64,000 bases of DNA, from positions 1,164,183-1,228,182 of the forward strand of contig JAMWFC010000117.1 in NCBI GenBank assembly GCA_027475525.1. The letters are read 5' to 3'. Source of the stretch: Macrolepiota albuminosa (lineage: Eukaryota > Basidiomycota > Agaricomycetes > Agaricales > Agaricaceae). The position numbers and the translations under genes are program-made. Under the pieces are notes generated by a model. That model was not told where the DNA came from, ran no database searches, and saw nothing but the letters and a program-made list of their open reading frames with translations. Positions 26,301 through 37,311 of the stretch are shown piece after piece; positions within the stretch are counted from its first letter, which is position 1, and each line of letters starts with the position of its first letter.

Positions 26301-26551
26301 AAACCCAGGGAGAGGGAAATTGGAAAGGGCGATGAGATAAGATGGACAACAAGGAGAAGGTGCGACGGGAGCAAAGAGGGAGGACAGGATGGACGCGGTG
26401 GACGACGGATGGGGCGGTGAGGAGGCGGCGGGAACACAAGAAGGGCGCTGACCTGGGAATTGGCCGGGCAGCCAAGCGCAGCGCCTCGAGAAACTGTGGG
26501 CGTCATGAGCAAGGGCTGCGGGCTGCTGGCGCTGACGACGGCACTCACCAT
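23339..26551 (-). CDS. YME1: Mitochondrial i-AAA protease Yme1 (FtsH family, M41)
   Basis: ATP-dependent zinc metalloprotease of the inner mitochondrial membrane facing the intermembrane space. The likely start is ATG at 26549-26551, followed at once by a 55-bp intron (26494-26548, GTGAGT...CACAG). Exon 2 then supplies a basic presequence ([20 protein letters not shown]). A family-specific linker follows ([29 protein letters not shown]), then [59 protein letters not shown] and [18 protein letters not shown] of the AAA domain. The peptidase part reads backwards through about 24240-24300 (region of the HEAGH motif) and ends [11 protein letters not shown] 77-bp join at 25001-25154 duplicates part of the AAA exon. 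Divergent from the GCIP-family gene with 45 bp between start codons. Confidence 0.93.
25001..25154. repeat. Exact 77-bp tandem duplication (copies 25001-25077, 25078-25154)
   Basis: Perfect direct repeat over the boundary of an intron and the exon encoding [14 protein letters not shown] of Yme1. With one copy the exon reads straight into [15 protein letters not shown] missing base, if any, would lie in the intron and cannot be detected. Confidence 0.97.
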
Positions 26552-26596
26552 GGAAGAAAGAAAAAGTAGGCGGCACGTGGTCTGTCTGCAACGGTC
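26552..26596. promoter_or_regulatory. 45-bp divergent start region YME1 / GCIP-family gene with CACGTG
   Basis: Only 45 bp separate the two ATG codons. A single CACGTG lies at 26574-26579, near the midpoint. With so little room, the core promoters must overlap each other or the first Yme1 intron. Confidence 0.45.
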
Positions 26597-27666
26597 ATGT
26601 CAGAGTCTCTGCGAATCACACACGCTGCCTGCCAAGCCGCCCTCGAGTCCCTCCATGTCCCCTCCGACTCCCACAGCTCCCCGGCCCTCGTCTCCCTCCG
26701 CACTGACTTTGTCTCTCTCCTCTCCCTCATCTATGCCGCCACTACAAAATTGTCCCTCGCTCTCAAGCCCTCGTCTCCCACCTATTCTGCATCTGTAGCC
26801 CCGCTCAAAGACATATCTGACAACGTTGCCGCTCTCTCCCATTGTGTTCGTCTCTTCTCCTCATATCACCCCTCCACTCTGGCCCAAGAGATCTCCTCCG
26901 CCGCAAGAGATGTCATCATATCTGTGAAAACTCTCCTCCAGTCATTTATCGACATCGATGCAAGGGACGACTATCTAGTGAGGACCGGAGCCGTGCACGA
27001 AATCATCACCCACATCCGATCCACTCTATCTCTCGATAACGTTGCTGCCGTGCAAAAAGTCCTCACTCAGAATCACGCCTCTTTGGATGACGGATGTCAG
27101 GAGGTTGATGCCATGATTACGGCGCAGAACTCTACAGATGACTGGGAAGATGATGGATGGAGCGAACTTGGTCTGGACTCCAAAATACGTATGACCAGCG
27201 AAGAACTGGAGCGAACTAAAAAGGTTTGCTTCTGTCTTTTCCCATGATTTGTCCTTTCATTTGATTCGGGTAGGCTCATGCCTTACTTCGTCTCTCCACA
27301 CTCCTTCATAAGCGCATCATCAAGGATGTCTTGACCGGAGACTCCATCAAAAATTTGGATTCTTTACCTCCACCTTCGTCTTCGCTTGTCGTCGCGTCTG
27401 ACGATCTAGTGTCAACATTGTACACGCCCCAGTCCCCTTCGGAAACCTCAAAAGAGTTGGCTGCATTTGTAACAGTCATCGATACCCTTCGCTCTGCCCT
27501 TTTTGGAATTCTACCGGAGCCAAGCCTAGCGGACCAAGTGCAGGCAATGACCTTGCAACCTTCCCCTACACTCCAAAAAGATCCGATGAAATGGTTTCAG
27601 ACTTGCTTCGCCCAGATACAGAAGGCTGTGGACAATTTGCGTACCACATTGGACACACATGAATGA
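26597..27666 (+). CDS. GCIP/CCNDBP1-family protein (Grap2 and cyclin-D-interacting-like)
   Basis: Two exons, 26597-27223 and 27274-27666, give 339 aa. The protein is almost entirely helical, with segments such as LRTDFVSLLSLIYAATTKLS and AQEISSAARDVIISVKTLLQ, an acidic centre (STDDWEDDGWSELGLD) and a second helical half (AHALLRLSTLLHKRIIKDVL). This matches the fungal members of the cyclin-D1-binding-protein family, whose animal relatives bind cyclin D and helix-loop-helix factors. The fungal role is unknown to me. Assignment is from overall pattern, not from an exact motif. It shares a very short divergent start region with YME1. Confidence 0.65.
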
Positions 27667-27899
27667 CCTTTTTTTTCAGGAATATGTCAACTACCAGGCT
27701 GCCACAAAGGCCAGTTCTATGGGAACATGCTGGATCATATCTTTGCAGATCCATGCTCATGCTGGGCATCTACAGATGCAAAATAGGTTGAATGCTTCAT
27801 TTAAAAAGCAGCGTCAAGCTTTAATTCGAGTCTGCTAATGTAGTTTGCCCACTATTTTCCTTAGTTTTGTGGGGTGATGTATCTACAGAGCCAGGTAGA

Positions 27900-29359
27900 T
27901 CATCTACCCAAGTCAGTATGAGCGCACGCTTGACCTTCTATGCCATCACTACCTGGCGACCGTGTTTGCTCCATGAACGCCTTCTTCCTTTCGTTGTCGT
28001 AAATATCTCTCCACTTAGCAGCAAGTACATTCGGAAACAAACAACAACGTCCCAACGTTTCCTCGAACCGCTTTATCTTCTCATATTGAGTTTGCAGATT
28101 AAAACATGGGATCTGAAATCGTAGGTAAGGAGATGTCGAAACAGAGTAGCGTCGACTCACCGTATCAGATAATCTTTTCGCCCTCGCCTCATCTCTCATT
28201 TTGTTCAATTCCTTCCGTCTTTCTTCGTCCTTTTTCTGTCTAGCCAATCCTGAACGCGGCGTGCTGCCACCAGACTTGTCACAGTGTCAATGTCAACACT
28301 CTGCGACGCGAACGGGAAACCAACATACCTGATTGAATAGTGCCTTGTACACACTTTCATCTCGAAGGTCGAAATCGGCGTTCCCAACCATCATGGGAGG
28401 GACTCTTGACCCCACCAAGGTAGATTTAAGAAGATCCGGTGCTTTGGTAGCGGCAGGTTTTGTAACAGCATTGGAACTCGTCTTGGAAGATGGTGCAGGT
28501 GCAGGCGCAGGGTCGGTCGTCGCCCCCGCCACCTTATTCTTCTTGATAGTTGGATATTTCTGACGCTTCGCAGGTGGAGCCGCCGGCTCCTTTGGTGGTG
28601 AAGGACTGCGAGTGTCCGCCTTCGTCTCCGTGTCATTAACGACATCCACAAGATCATCCTCTGCTTCTCGCATTCGCTTCGTCTTTGCCTTTTGACCCAT
28701 CTCTGTAGAATTTGATACTTGTGCCCGTCCACCTCCTCTGCTTCTCGCATTCGCTTCGTCTTTGCCTTTTGACCCATCTCTGTAGAATTTGATACTTGTG
28801 CCCGTCCACCTTACGTTCATCCTTGCACCGACAGTAAATGATTTACTTTTGCCTTTGTGCGCTTTGCCTTGGCAGTAAGTTTCGACTGTCGTTTCGTGTG
28901 AATTACGAGGTCGTCATCATCTCCAGTATTATATTCCTCGTCAGAACTTGCATCATGGTGTATTCGTTTCTTTTTGGAAGGCGGTCCTTCGCTGGGCTTT
29001 CTGCCTTTAGTCCGCTTTAGATTAGATGACGAAGGTTGGGAAAGAGGGGATGGCTCAGGGTCAGGTTCGGGCTCAGTGAGTTCAGAGCCGGAATCCTCTG
29101 CCAATGTGTGCGAGCGTCGAGTCAGAGACTCGGATGGAGAGGCCGGCGTAGCTGCTGCATCGGCTGGGTCTTGACCATCTTCATCAGAAATTACGAGGCG
29201 TTTCGTCCTTTTACGACTCGGTATGTCTGATTTTGCAGGCTAGGACGAACGAGTGAGCGCTACTTAACGGCGCCTTGGCGCTGATTTACCTGGGAAGTAG
29301 CGTCTGTGTCAGGATGCTTTGCAGATAACTTTAGGTTTATACGAGGTTTCGAGGCCATA
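27900..29359 (-). CDS. Predicted nuclear, largely disordered protein of unknown function
   Basis: Starts at 29359 with MASKPRINLKLSAKHPDTDA. After a short intron it becomes a low-complexity stretch rich in Ser, Pro, Asp and Lys, with several nuclear-localisation-like blocks (PPSKKKRIHH, PAKRQKYPTIKKNK) and an acidic block (NTGDDDDLV). The conserved-looking end comprises MMVGNADFDLRDESVYKALF, ARQKKDEERRKELNKMRDEA and QYEKIKRFEETLGRCCLFPN, the last parts helical; the likely stop is at 27900. An intron of about 70 bp probably spans 28760-28850 and contains the 77-bp join at 28657-28810. The family was not recognised; a chromatin or transcription role is only suggested by composition. Confidence 0.6.
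28657..28810. repeat. Exact 77-bp tandem duplication (copies 28657-28733, 28734-28810)
   Basis: Perfect direct repeat inside the unknown nuclear gene, apparently straddling the 3' edge of an intron. It creates two overlapping versions of MGQKAKTKRMREAE. Same length and character as the other joins. Confidence 0.97.
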
Positions 29360-29451
29360 ATCGAGGTCAGAAATGGATAGATAGCATCATTTATTGTGGG
29401 AGGTGATACAGAATTCAAGTTATATAACAGATACAAACAATCGCCCATTTT

Positions 29452-30789
29452 TTATTTCTCGTAAAACCTCATCAAATCTTGTACATCGTCTCTGCTTCCC
29501 AAGAACACTGGACACCGTTCATGTATGCTCTTGGGAACAATGTCCAGAATTCGTTTGGTTCCTGTTGTTGCAATGCCACCCGCCTTTGGAAAAGCCATTT
29601 TTGATGAGATGACATTACTCGCAATCTGCAAGTCAACGTACCTGTTCAATTAGGAATGCCATAGGGAATGCCTCGTATAGCAACCTCAACTTTCCGCTCT
29701 TGCTTTTTTGATCGTCTGGGTATCCAAAAATGCCCCCATATAGAAGCGTGCGGTGTACATCAGCAACCATAGAACCAATATACCGCGCACTGTAGGGCGT
29801 CTTCGGTGGTGTTGGGTATTTAATAGATTTCAGGTAATTAACCACTGGGGGATGGAAATAAACCGAATTTCCCTCGTTGAAGGAGTATATCTTGCCCCTT
29901 GTTGGGATTTGAATCTTGGGAATGTCAGGACAATGTCTGGGAACAAGAAACAGGTAACCTACATTTGGATGAGTGAGAATGAATTCTCCAAGTGATGCAT
30001 CCAACGTGTAGCCGTTGACACCATGTCCTGTGGAGAGCACAAGATTGGCGGACGAGCCGTACCTTTATTGACACAAAGGAGTGAGTTACCGAGATCACTA
30101 GATAGATAGTCAATACTTACATGGTGTACCCAGCCGCAACCATCTCGCTCCCAGGACGAAGGACATCTTCTACTGTCCCTTTGGAACCAGGTTGCTGGCA
30201 GGATCAAAGGCTAAGACACTGTATGTATGCGTGCAATCCGTTGGACCTACGACTTTATATATACCAAAGATGGTTCCAATGTTGACACCAGCATCGATGT
30301 TGCTGCTTCCGTCCAGAGGGTCGAAAACAACGCAGTACGCTCCCTTGTGTGGGTCTTCAATGATGATCGCCTCATCGAGCTCTTCTGAGACGAGGACTGC
30401 AGTCTTGCGTGAGGCACGGAGGGCGTTAACCATGATATCATTCGACAACACATCCAACTTCTTTTGTTCCTCACCCTGAACGTTCGTTTCTCCAGCGAGG
30501 CCCACACTGGGTGCGATGAGGGGTCGGATCGCATATTCACGTGTGAACGAAGGACTCACAGGTTGATCAGCCTCGCTTTCCTGACATTAGTAGCAATAAA
30601 CTTGGAAGTGACTTGGATTGCGGTCAACAGGAGGGTCAGATCACCCGTTGCGGACGCGCCCAATCTAAACTGATCAGAAAGGACATGGCTGTGAGGAATA
30701 TCGTTAATCGTGACCCCTTAGACAGACACAGATAATAAGCACCGAGTAAGAGTAATGAGGTCGACGTTTGGGGCTTCTTCGGTGGCCAT
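29452..30789 (-). CDS. FBP1: Fructose-1,6-bisphosphatase
   Basis: Gluconeogenic enzyme converting fructose-1,6-bisphosphate to fructose-6-phosphate in the cytosol. Start at 30789 (MATEEAPNVDLITLTR). After introns it continues HVLSDQFRLGASATGDLTLL and KARLINLVGLAGETNVQGEE. Metal and substrate motifs are intact: VLVSEELDEAIIIEDP, YCVVFDPLDGSSNIDAGVNI (the family DPLDGSSN signature), VAAGYTMYGSSANLVLSTGH, ARYIGSMVADVHRTLLYGGI (the AMP-insensitive catalytic half) and FLIEQAGGIATTG. Last residues are DVQDLMRFYEK, stop at 29452-29454. The upstream region has an unusual inverted repeat (30955-31005). Confidence 0.97.
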
Positions 30790-30954
30790 TGAGCGAGATG
30801 TAATGTCGCTGTATGCTCGTTGTTCTTATAAAGGACGGGTTAAATCGGATGATACACCGCTACGGAGTTCAGCTGGGGGCCGTGTTTTCACCGGCATTTC
30901 CACTTTATTTGATCTTATCTAAGCGATGTTGCACCTCCTTTTCCTCCGGCTTTT

Positions 30955-31005
30955 ATTAACGAGCTGCGACGCGTGTCTTCGGCACGCATCTTGCATCTCG
31001 TTAAT
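30955..31005. promoter_or_regulatory. Imperfect inverted repeat upstream of FBP1
   Basis: Arms ATTAACGAG (30955-30963) and CTCGTTAAT (30997-31005) are perfect complements. Inside lie GCGTG (30971-30975) and CACGC (30983-30987), again complementary and nearly concentric. The element is 166-216 bp upstream of the FBP1 start and just 3' of the zinc-finger gene. It could be a dimer-binding site in the FBP1 promoter or a hairpin in the neighbouring 5' or 3' transcript; the sequence does not decide. Confidence 0.45.
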
Positions 31006-31062
31006 GGTACGTTGCATATTGCAATGAGTAGTACAAAGTATATATAAGTCAGTGCAAGAATC

Positions 31063-33115
<2,053 letters not shown>

Positions 33116-33218
33116 GGTGTGTCAGGGGAGGCCGGATTTGGTAAGAGATACCCAGGCTAAAAGCATAGCCATTCGTTGACATCGCCGCGCGCAAATTCAT
33201 GAGCTAGCTAGTTCTCAA

Positions 33219-34173
33219 ATGTCCTCCTTCTACATCCAATCCTCCAATGTCGACCTCAAGCCCAAGCGCCATCATGGCTATGCCGTCCTCCTCTTCATCA
33301 TGGGTACTCTCTTTCCTCCCCTCGGTTAGTCCTGCATTCCCGGTCCCAATCCCCTTCTCATCTTCAATAGCTGTCGCCGCACGGTTTGGAATAGGAAAGG
33401 ATTTCTGGCTAAATCTGCTTCTGACTATCTGCGGCTATATACCTGGTAGGCTCTTTACATTTTGCTGTTTTTTTCTGCTGAGATTTTCTCAGGCCATGGC
33501 CATAACTTCTATATCCAGGTAATACCATCTACATCTCCTTCAGAATCCTGCTCAGCTAGCTCCACAGAACATTCGGAACAATAAGAATCATGCCCGCACA
33601 CCCAAATGGGCTCAGAGATATGGTCTCGTGGATACCTCGACTATTGAACGCCATCAGCGCAGGTCGCAATGGGCTAATCGCTACAACGACCGCCTTCCTC
33701 GTTCCACTCTTGAAGGACAGCAGTTGGCGGAAGGACAGGAGCAGGCCTCCAGTGTCGATCTACCGCTGTCGGAAACTCAACCCCAGAGGCAGCCCAATGG
33801 CGACCTTTGGCGTCCGGAAGACGAATCCTACTATAATTCTGAAACCAGCAGCCGGTCGTCCAGATGGCACTATCCTGCCAATTTTGAGGACGCTGCCCTT
33901 CCAAAACGGAAAAAGGATAAGAAGGTGAAGAAGGACCGATGGGCGAGGACAGAAGATGCATATTCCCAATCGCAGGAACAGGGAAAGAAATCAAGGAGAA
34001 AGAAGAAGAAGAGCAAGTCTTCGGTTGCAGATGATACCTGTGATTCTCGTGACTCCGTCGCCGAGTTCCCAGAAGACCCCGAGGGTGGTCTCTACGCTGA
34101 CCGCAATGAGCAACCCGCAGGAAGGAAGGAGTCCCATGTAACAAGTGATGAAGTTTTCGAGCATCAGTTCTAA
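33219..34173 (+). CDS. UPF0057/Pmp3-family (Sna3-like) membrane protein with long basic tail
   Basis: Four exons (33219-33324, 33371-33445, 33493-33518, 33568-34173) encode 270 aa. Residues 20-75 are the UPF0057 domain with two membrane helices: VLLFIMGTLFPPLAVAARFG and DFWLNLLLTICGYIPGHGHN, then FYIQNIRNN. Small members of this family, such as Pmp3, affect plasma-membrane potential; the larger Sna3 and Sna4 are vacuolar or endosomal. The remaining 195 residues are hydrophilic and carry two lysine/arginine clusters (KRKKDKKVKKDRW and KKSRRKKKKSKSS). That tail is much longer than the core domain. It diverges from the zinc-finger gene with 103 bp between starts. Confidence 0.85.
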
Positions 34174-34490
34174 AGAGGAAGGAATAATTAAAGATTTGTA
34201 TACGGTCTTTGTAAGTAGTAAGATCCCCAGTTCCGGTTACATCTCTCTTAGACTGAAGGATACATGCACGCAATATCATGTAGACTCTGTCTAGATATGG
34301 CTCGTATCGCATTAATCTTATTTATAATCTACCGGAAACACGGAAGCATGCGAGTCATTTTGACAATTTTGACTAATGGGAGCGGTGTTGATTCTTGATC
34401 TTGAACGCATTTCCCTTCTGGATCATATGCACGAAGCACGAAGTGAGTATGTATGTAGGATCGAAGCGCAAATCAAGCCCGCATTACCCT

Positions 34491-34644
34491 TGCTTGGCAA
34501 TGCTCCAACTTAAATACCGACCCCTTCATCGCTGCCCATGCCATAAATCATGTTTTTGCTTCAGGGGTGCTTGGCAATGCTCCAACTTAAATACCGACCC
34601 CTTCATCGCTGCCCATGCCATAAATCATGTTTTTGCTTCAGGGG
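34491..34644. repeat. Exact 77-bp tandem duplication (copies 34491-34567, 34568-34644)
   Basis: Perfect direct repeat covering the start codon of the first PNGase A gene. One missing base immediately after copy two would join MFLLQG to LALAVCFLGALEVHG, making one continuous signal peptide; as written the frame stops after eight codons. Confidence 0.96.
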
Positions 34645-37085
34645 TTTTAGCACTCGCTGTCTGTTTCCTGGGGGCGCTGGAAGTTCATGGATCTGTTCTC
34701 GCGAATTTTCAAGTTGCTCAGCCTCCCATAATTCCAAGAAACGTGAAGCAGTGCAATGTCAAAGTCCTTCAGTGTGTTGACCTGTCGGTATCATGCGCCA
34801 CATATTGATTATACGGCAGGCGAGATTTTGCGTTCTCTTATGGAAGGTAAAACGCATTAAAATTTTCCTATTTCCCCCTAACCTTTTTATATCCATTCCT
34901 ATTAGTGCTGAAGTAGTACAACTTACGTGTGTACCCGGGAAATCCGGAAAGGCCTGATTGCTCCTCGTCTGACATAAATCGTAAACAGGCCCCCCACCGA
35001 TTGCGGCCCAGTTGGATCATGGGCGGCTATTACGCTGAATTTGACTGTTACGAGCAATGGTACACAATACGATAGGCTCGGTCACTTCACGTTCCACAAT
35101 GTGGAGAGTGAGTTGTTCTTTGCATGGTCAATTTGTATCTTTATTTTTCTTGTCAAGTTTGGAGAACATCCACTCCTGAACCCACTCGTGGAGATGGAAT
35201 CATCTGGACCTATGTTAATATTTTTCTTGTCAAGTTTGGAGAACATCCACTCCTGAACCCACTCGTGGAGATGGAATCATCTGGACCTATGTTAAGACGT
35301 ATCACGGTATATGCCACTATTTGCTACTGAAGGAACATTTATCTTCCAACTCGACAATGTCGTTCAAACTGGTCTTGATGGAATCTACTCAAGCAAGTCA
35401 CTTCGTGATCGTCATGACACCTGTGCTTACAGAGCGTTCGTGTTTCAGCTGTCGTACACGCGACATACTACGCGTCCTCGGAAGAGAATCCACCTGCAAA
35501 TAGAGCAGACTTGATTGTACCTATCTCTACCCTTGCAAACAACACAGGGAATGAGGCATCAGTTCCTCCAAGTTTCTCTGTTCGGTATTCTTCTAGTACC
35601 TTGAATTCCTTGCTTATAGTTACCCTTCAGCGGAATATCAGTCTTCCGACCAATACAGTCAAAGTTTTCGCAGAAATCTTTGCCTCAGGAAATGGGCAAG
35701 AAGAGTTTTGGGTGAGTGGTCTTCTACAGTATACGCCTTTCCTGCTTTGACAGAATTCTAAGTATATGAATGCTGCAAACGACTTCCTATCCAGCCTTCC
35801 CAACGGGACGACTTATGGACAAGGACCATTTCGAGAAGTCCGGATGCTAATTGATGGTCAAATCGCAGGCATTGCCTTACCGTACCCAGTCATCTTCACA
35901 GGAGGACTGGCTCCCAGCCTTTGGAGGTGAGTAGGGTTCCATAGGGAAGATCAGTCGATGACCGGAATCGCAGGCCAATTGCCGCGTACGGTGCTCTTGA
36001 CTTGCCAAGTTACTTCTTGGATATCACTCCATTCGTTCCTCTATTGACAGACGGGAAACCTCATGAATTTTCTATCGACGTTGTGTCTGCCGAGGACGAT
36101 CATACCTTACTCCAGAATTGGTATGTCTCGGGTCTGCTACAAGTCATTACCGATTCCTCGTCAGAGCCCACGACTGGAAACATCACTGCCTACAATGCAC
36201 CAATATATGCAGAAACGACCATTACCGGTAGCGTGGGTCCTGGTACAGTGAACGTAACCGTGAAGGGCTCTCACAATCTCTACGTTGAGGCTGATATTTT
36301 GAGCGGAAGCGGGGAGTTGACCCATGTCGTTTGGTCACAAGAGCTTGCATATTCCAATACGTTGAGGCTGATATTTTGAGCGGAAGCGGGGAGTTGACCC
36401 ATGTCGTTTGGTCACAAGAGCTTGCATATTCCAATACCAGTTATATTCTGATTATGCAAACATCCAGGTGCGTCTAGTTTTTTCACTAACTTCTTCACTT
36501 ACAAACTTCAAAGGTTTTACGTCAAACTGCCTCGGGGCGAACTGTTTCCACTCACAACGGTCTGCTCGCACTGACGGATAATTTTACATATCCTTTGAAT
36601 ATCGATTTCGCATACAAGAATCCGCAGTGGACAAATTGTGCGTGTTCATATTTAGCTAGAAGGATTCTTAGTTGAACCCCAGATGTATCTAGGGACGACC
36701 TCCGTTGATCACTCGTATAATCGAACTGCTCTTCCTTGCCCCCTAACTCTCATGTCAACCATTGAGGAGCGTCAGATAACACGTGAGAAAGGGCTCAACC
36801 GGACTTGATCTATTCTGATGTCATTCTGAAGATGGATTCTATCAACTCATGACGGGAGGGAATTACGGCAACGGAACGAGCACTAACACTTTCAACTACA
36901 CTGATACCTCTGGAAATACTTATACTCGACGAGTCAACGCAACATTGAATGTCATCACCTTGGACGAGGAAGGCGGAAGTTTAACAAATACTAACTTGGC
37001 AAAACTGGCACCAGAGGTTTCCACACCCTTTGTCCAGGACCATCATGATGGTCAGGTGAGACTTCCCGGAAGTAGGGGACTTTGA
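34627..37085 (+). CDS. Peptide-N-glycosidase A-like secreted amidase, copy 1
   Basis: Member of the PNGase A family (peptide-N4-(N-acetyl-beta-glucosaminyl)asparagine amidase A), enzymes that cleave N-glycans from glycopeptides. The likely start ATG is 34627-34629, signal peptide MFLLQG...LALAVCFLGA. Spliced motifs include VLANFQVAQPPIIPRNVKQC, RDFAFSYGSAEVVQLT, PPTDCGPVGSWAAITLNLTV, DRLGHFTFHNVE, STPEPTRGDGIIWTYV, LDLPSYFLDITPFVPLLTDG and TLLQNWYVSGLLQV. Stop at 37083-37085. Three 77-bp joins fall in this gene (34491, 35142, 36281), and at each one base is missing exactly at the join; with these restored the protein aligns along its length with copy 2. The next gene is its tandem paralogue, 226 bp downstream. 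Confidence 0.88.
35142..35295. repeat. Exact 77-bp tandem duplication (copies 35142-35218, 35219-35295)
   Basis: Perfect direct repeat in PNGase A copy 1 over TPEPTRGDGIIWTYV. Right after copy two the sequence needs one more base to read K-D-V-S-R-Y-M-P, as in copy 2 (KDVTRYIP). Confidence 0.97.
36281..36434. repeat. Exact 77-bp tandem duplication (copies 36281-36357, 36358-36434)
   Basis: Perfect direct repeat in PNGase A copy 1 over VEADILSGSGELTHVVWSQE. One base inserted directly at the end of copy two gives YSNYQLYSDYANIQ, which matches residue for residue in length YSNVQSYLENATIQ of copy 2. Confidence 0.97.
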
Positions 37086-37311
37086 TCTACAAGTTTCTTG
37101 TGCTCCATCACCTAAAATGGCGTTTTCACGAGTTATTATTACCCCTTGTTCTCTGGCAATCCGATTTCTTATTCGCGTTCTAACTCGCGTGGGAGTGACC
37201 GATTGCTTATCATCTCAGTTGACCTCCTATAAGTAATGAATCCTCTCACTGGCACGGACTGATCTTCCGTCCAACTCCTATCTCTGAATCTTTGTCAACA
37301 CATACTTGACG

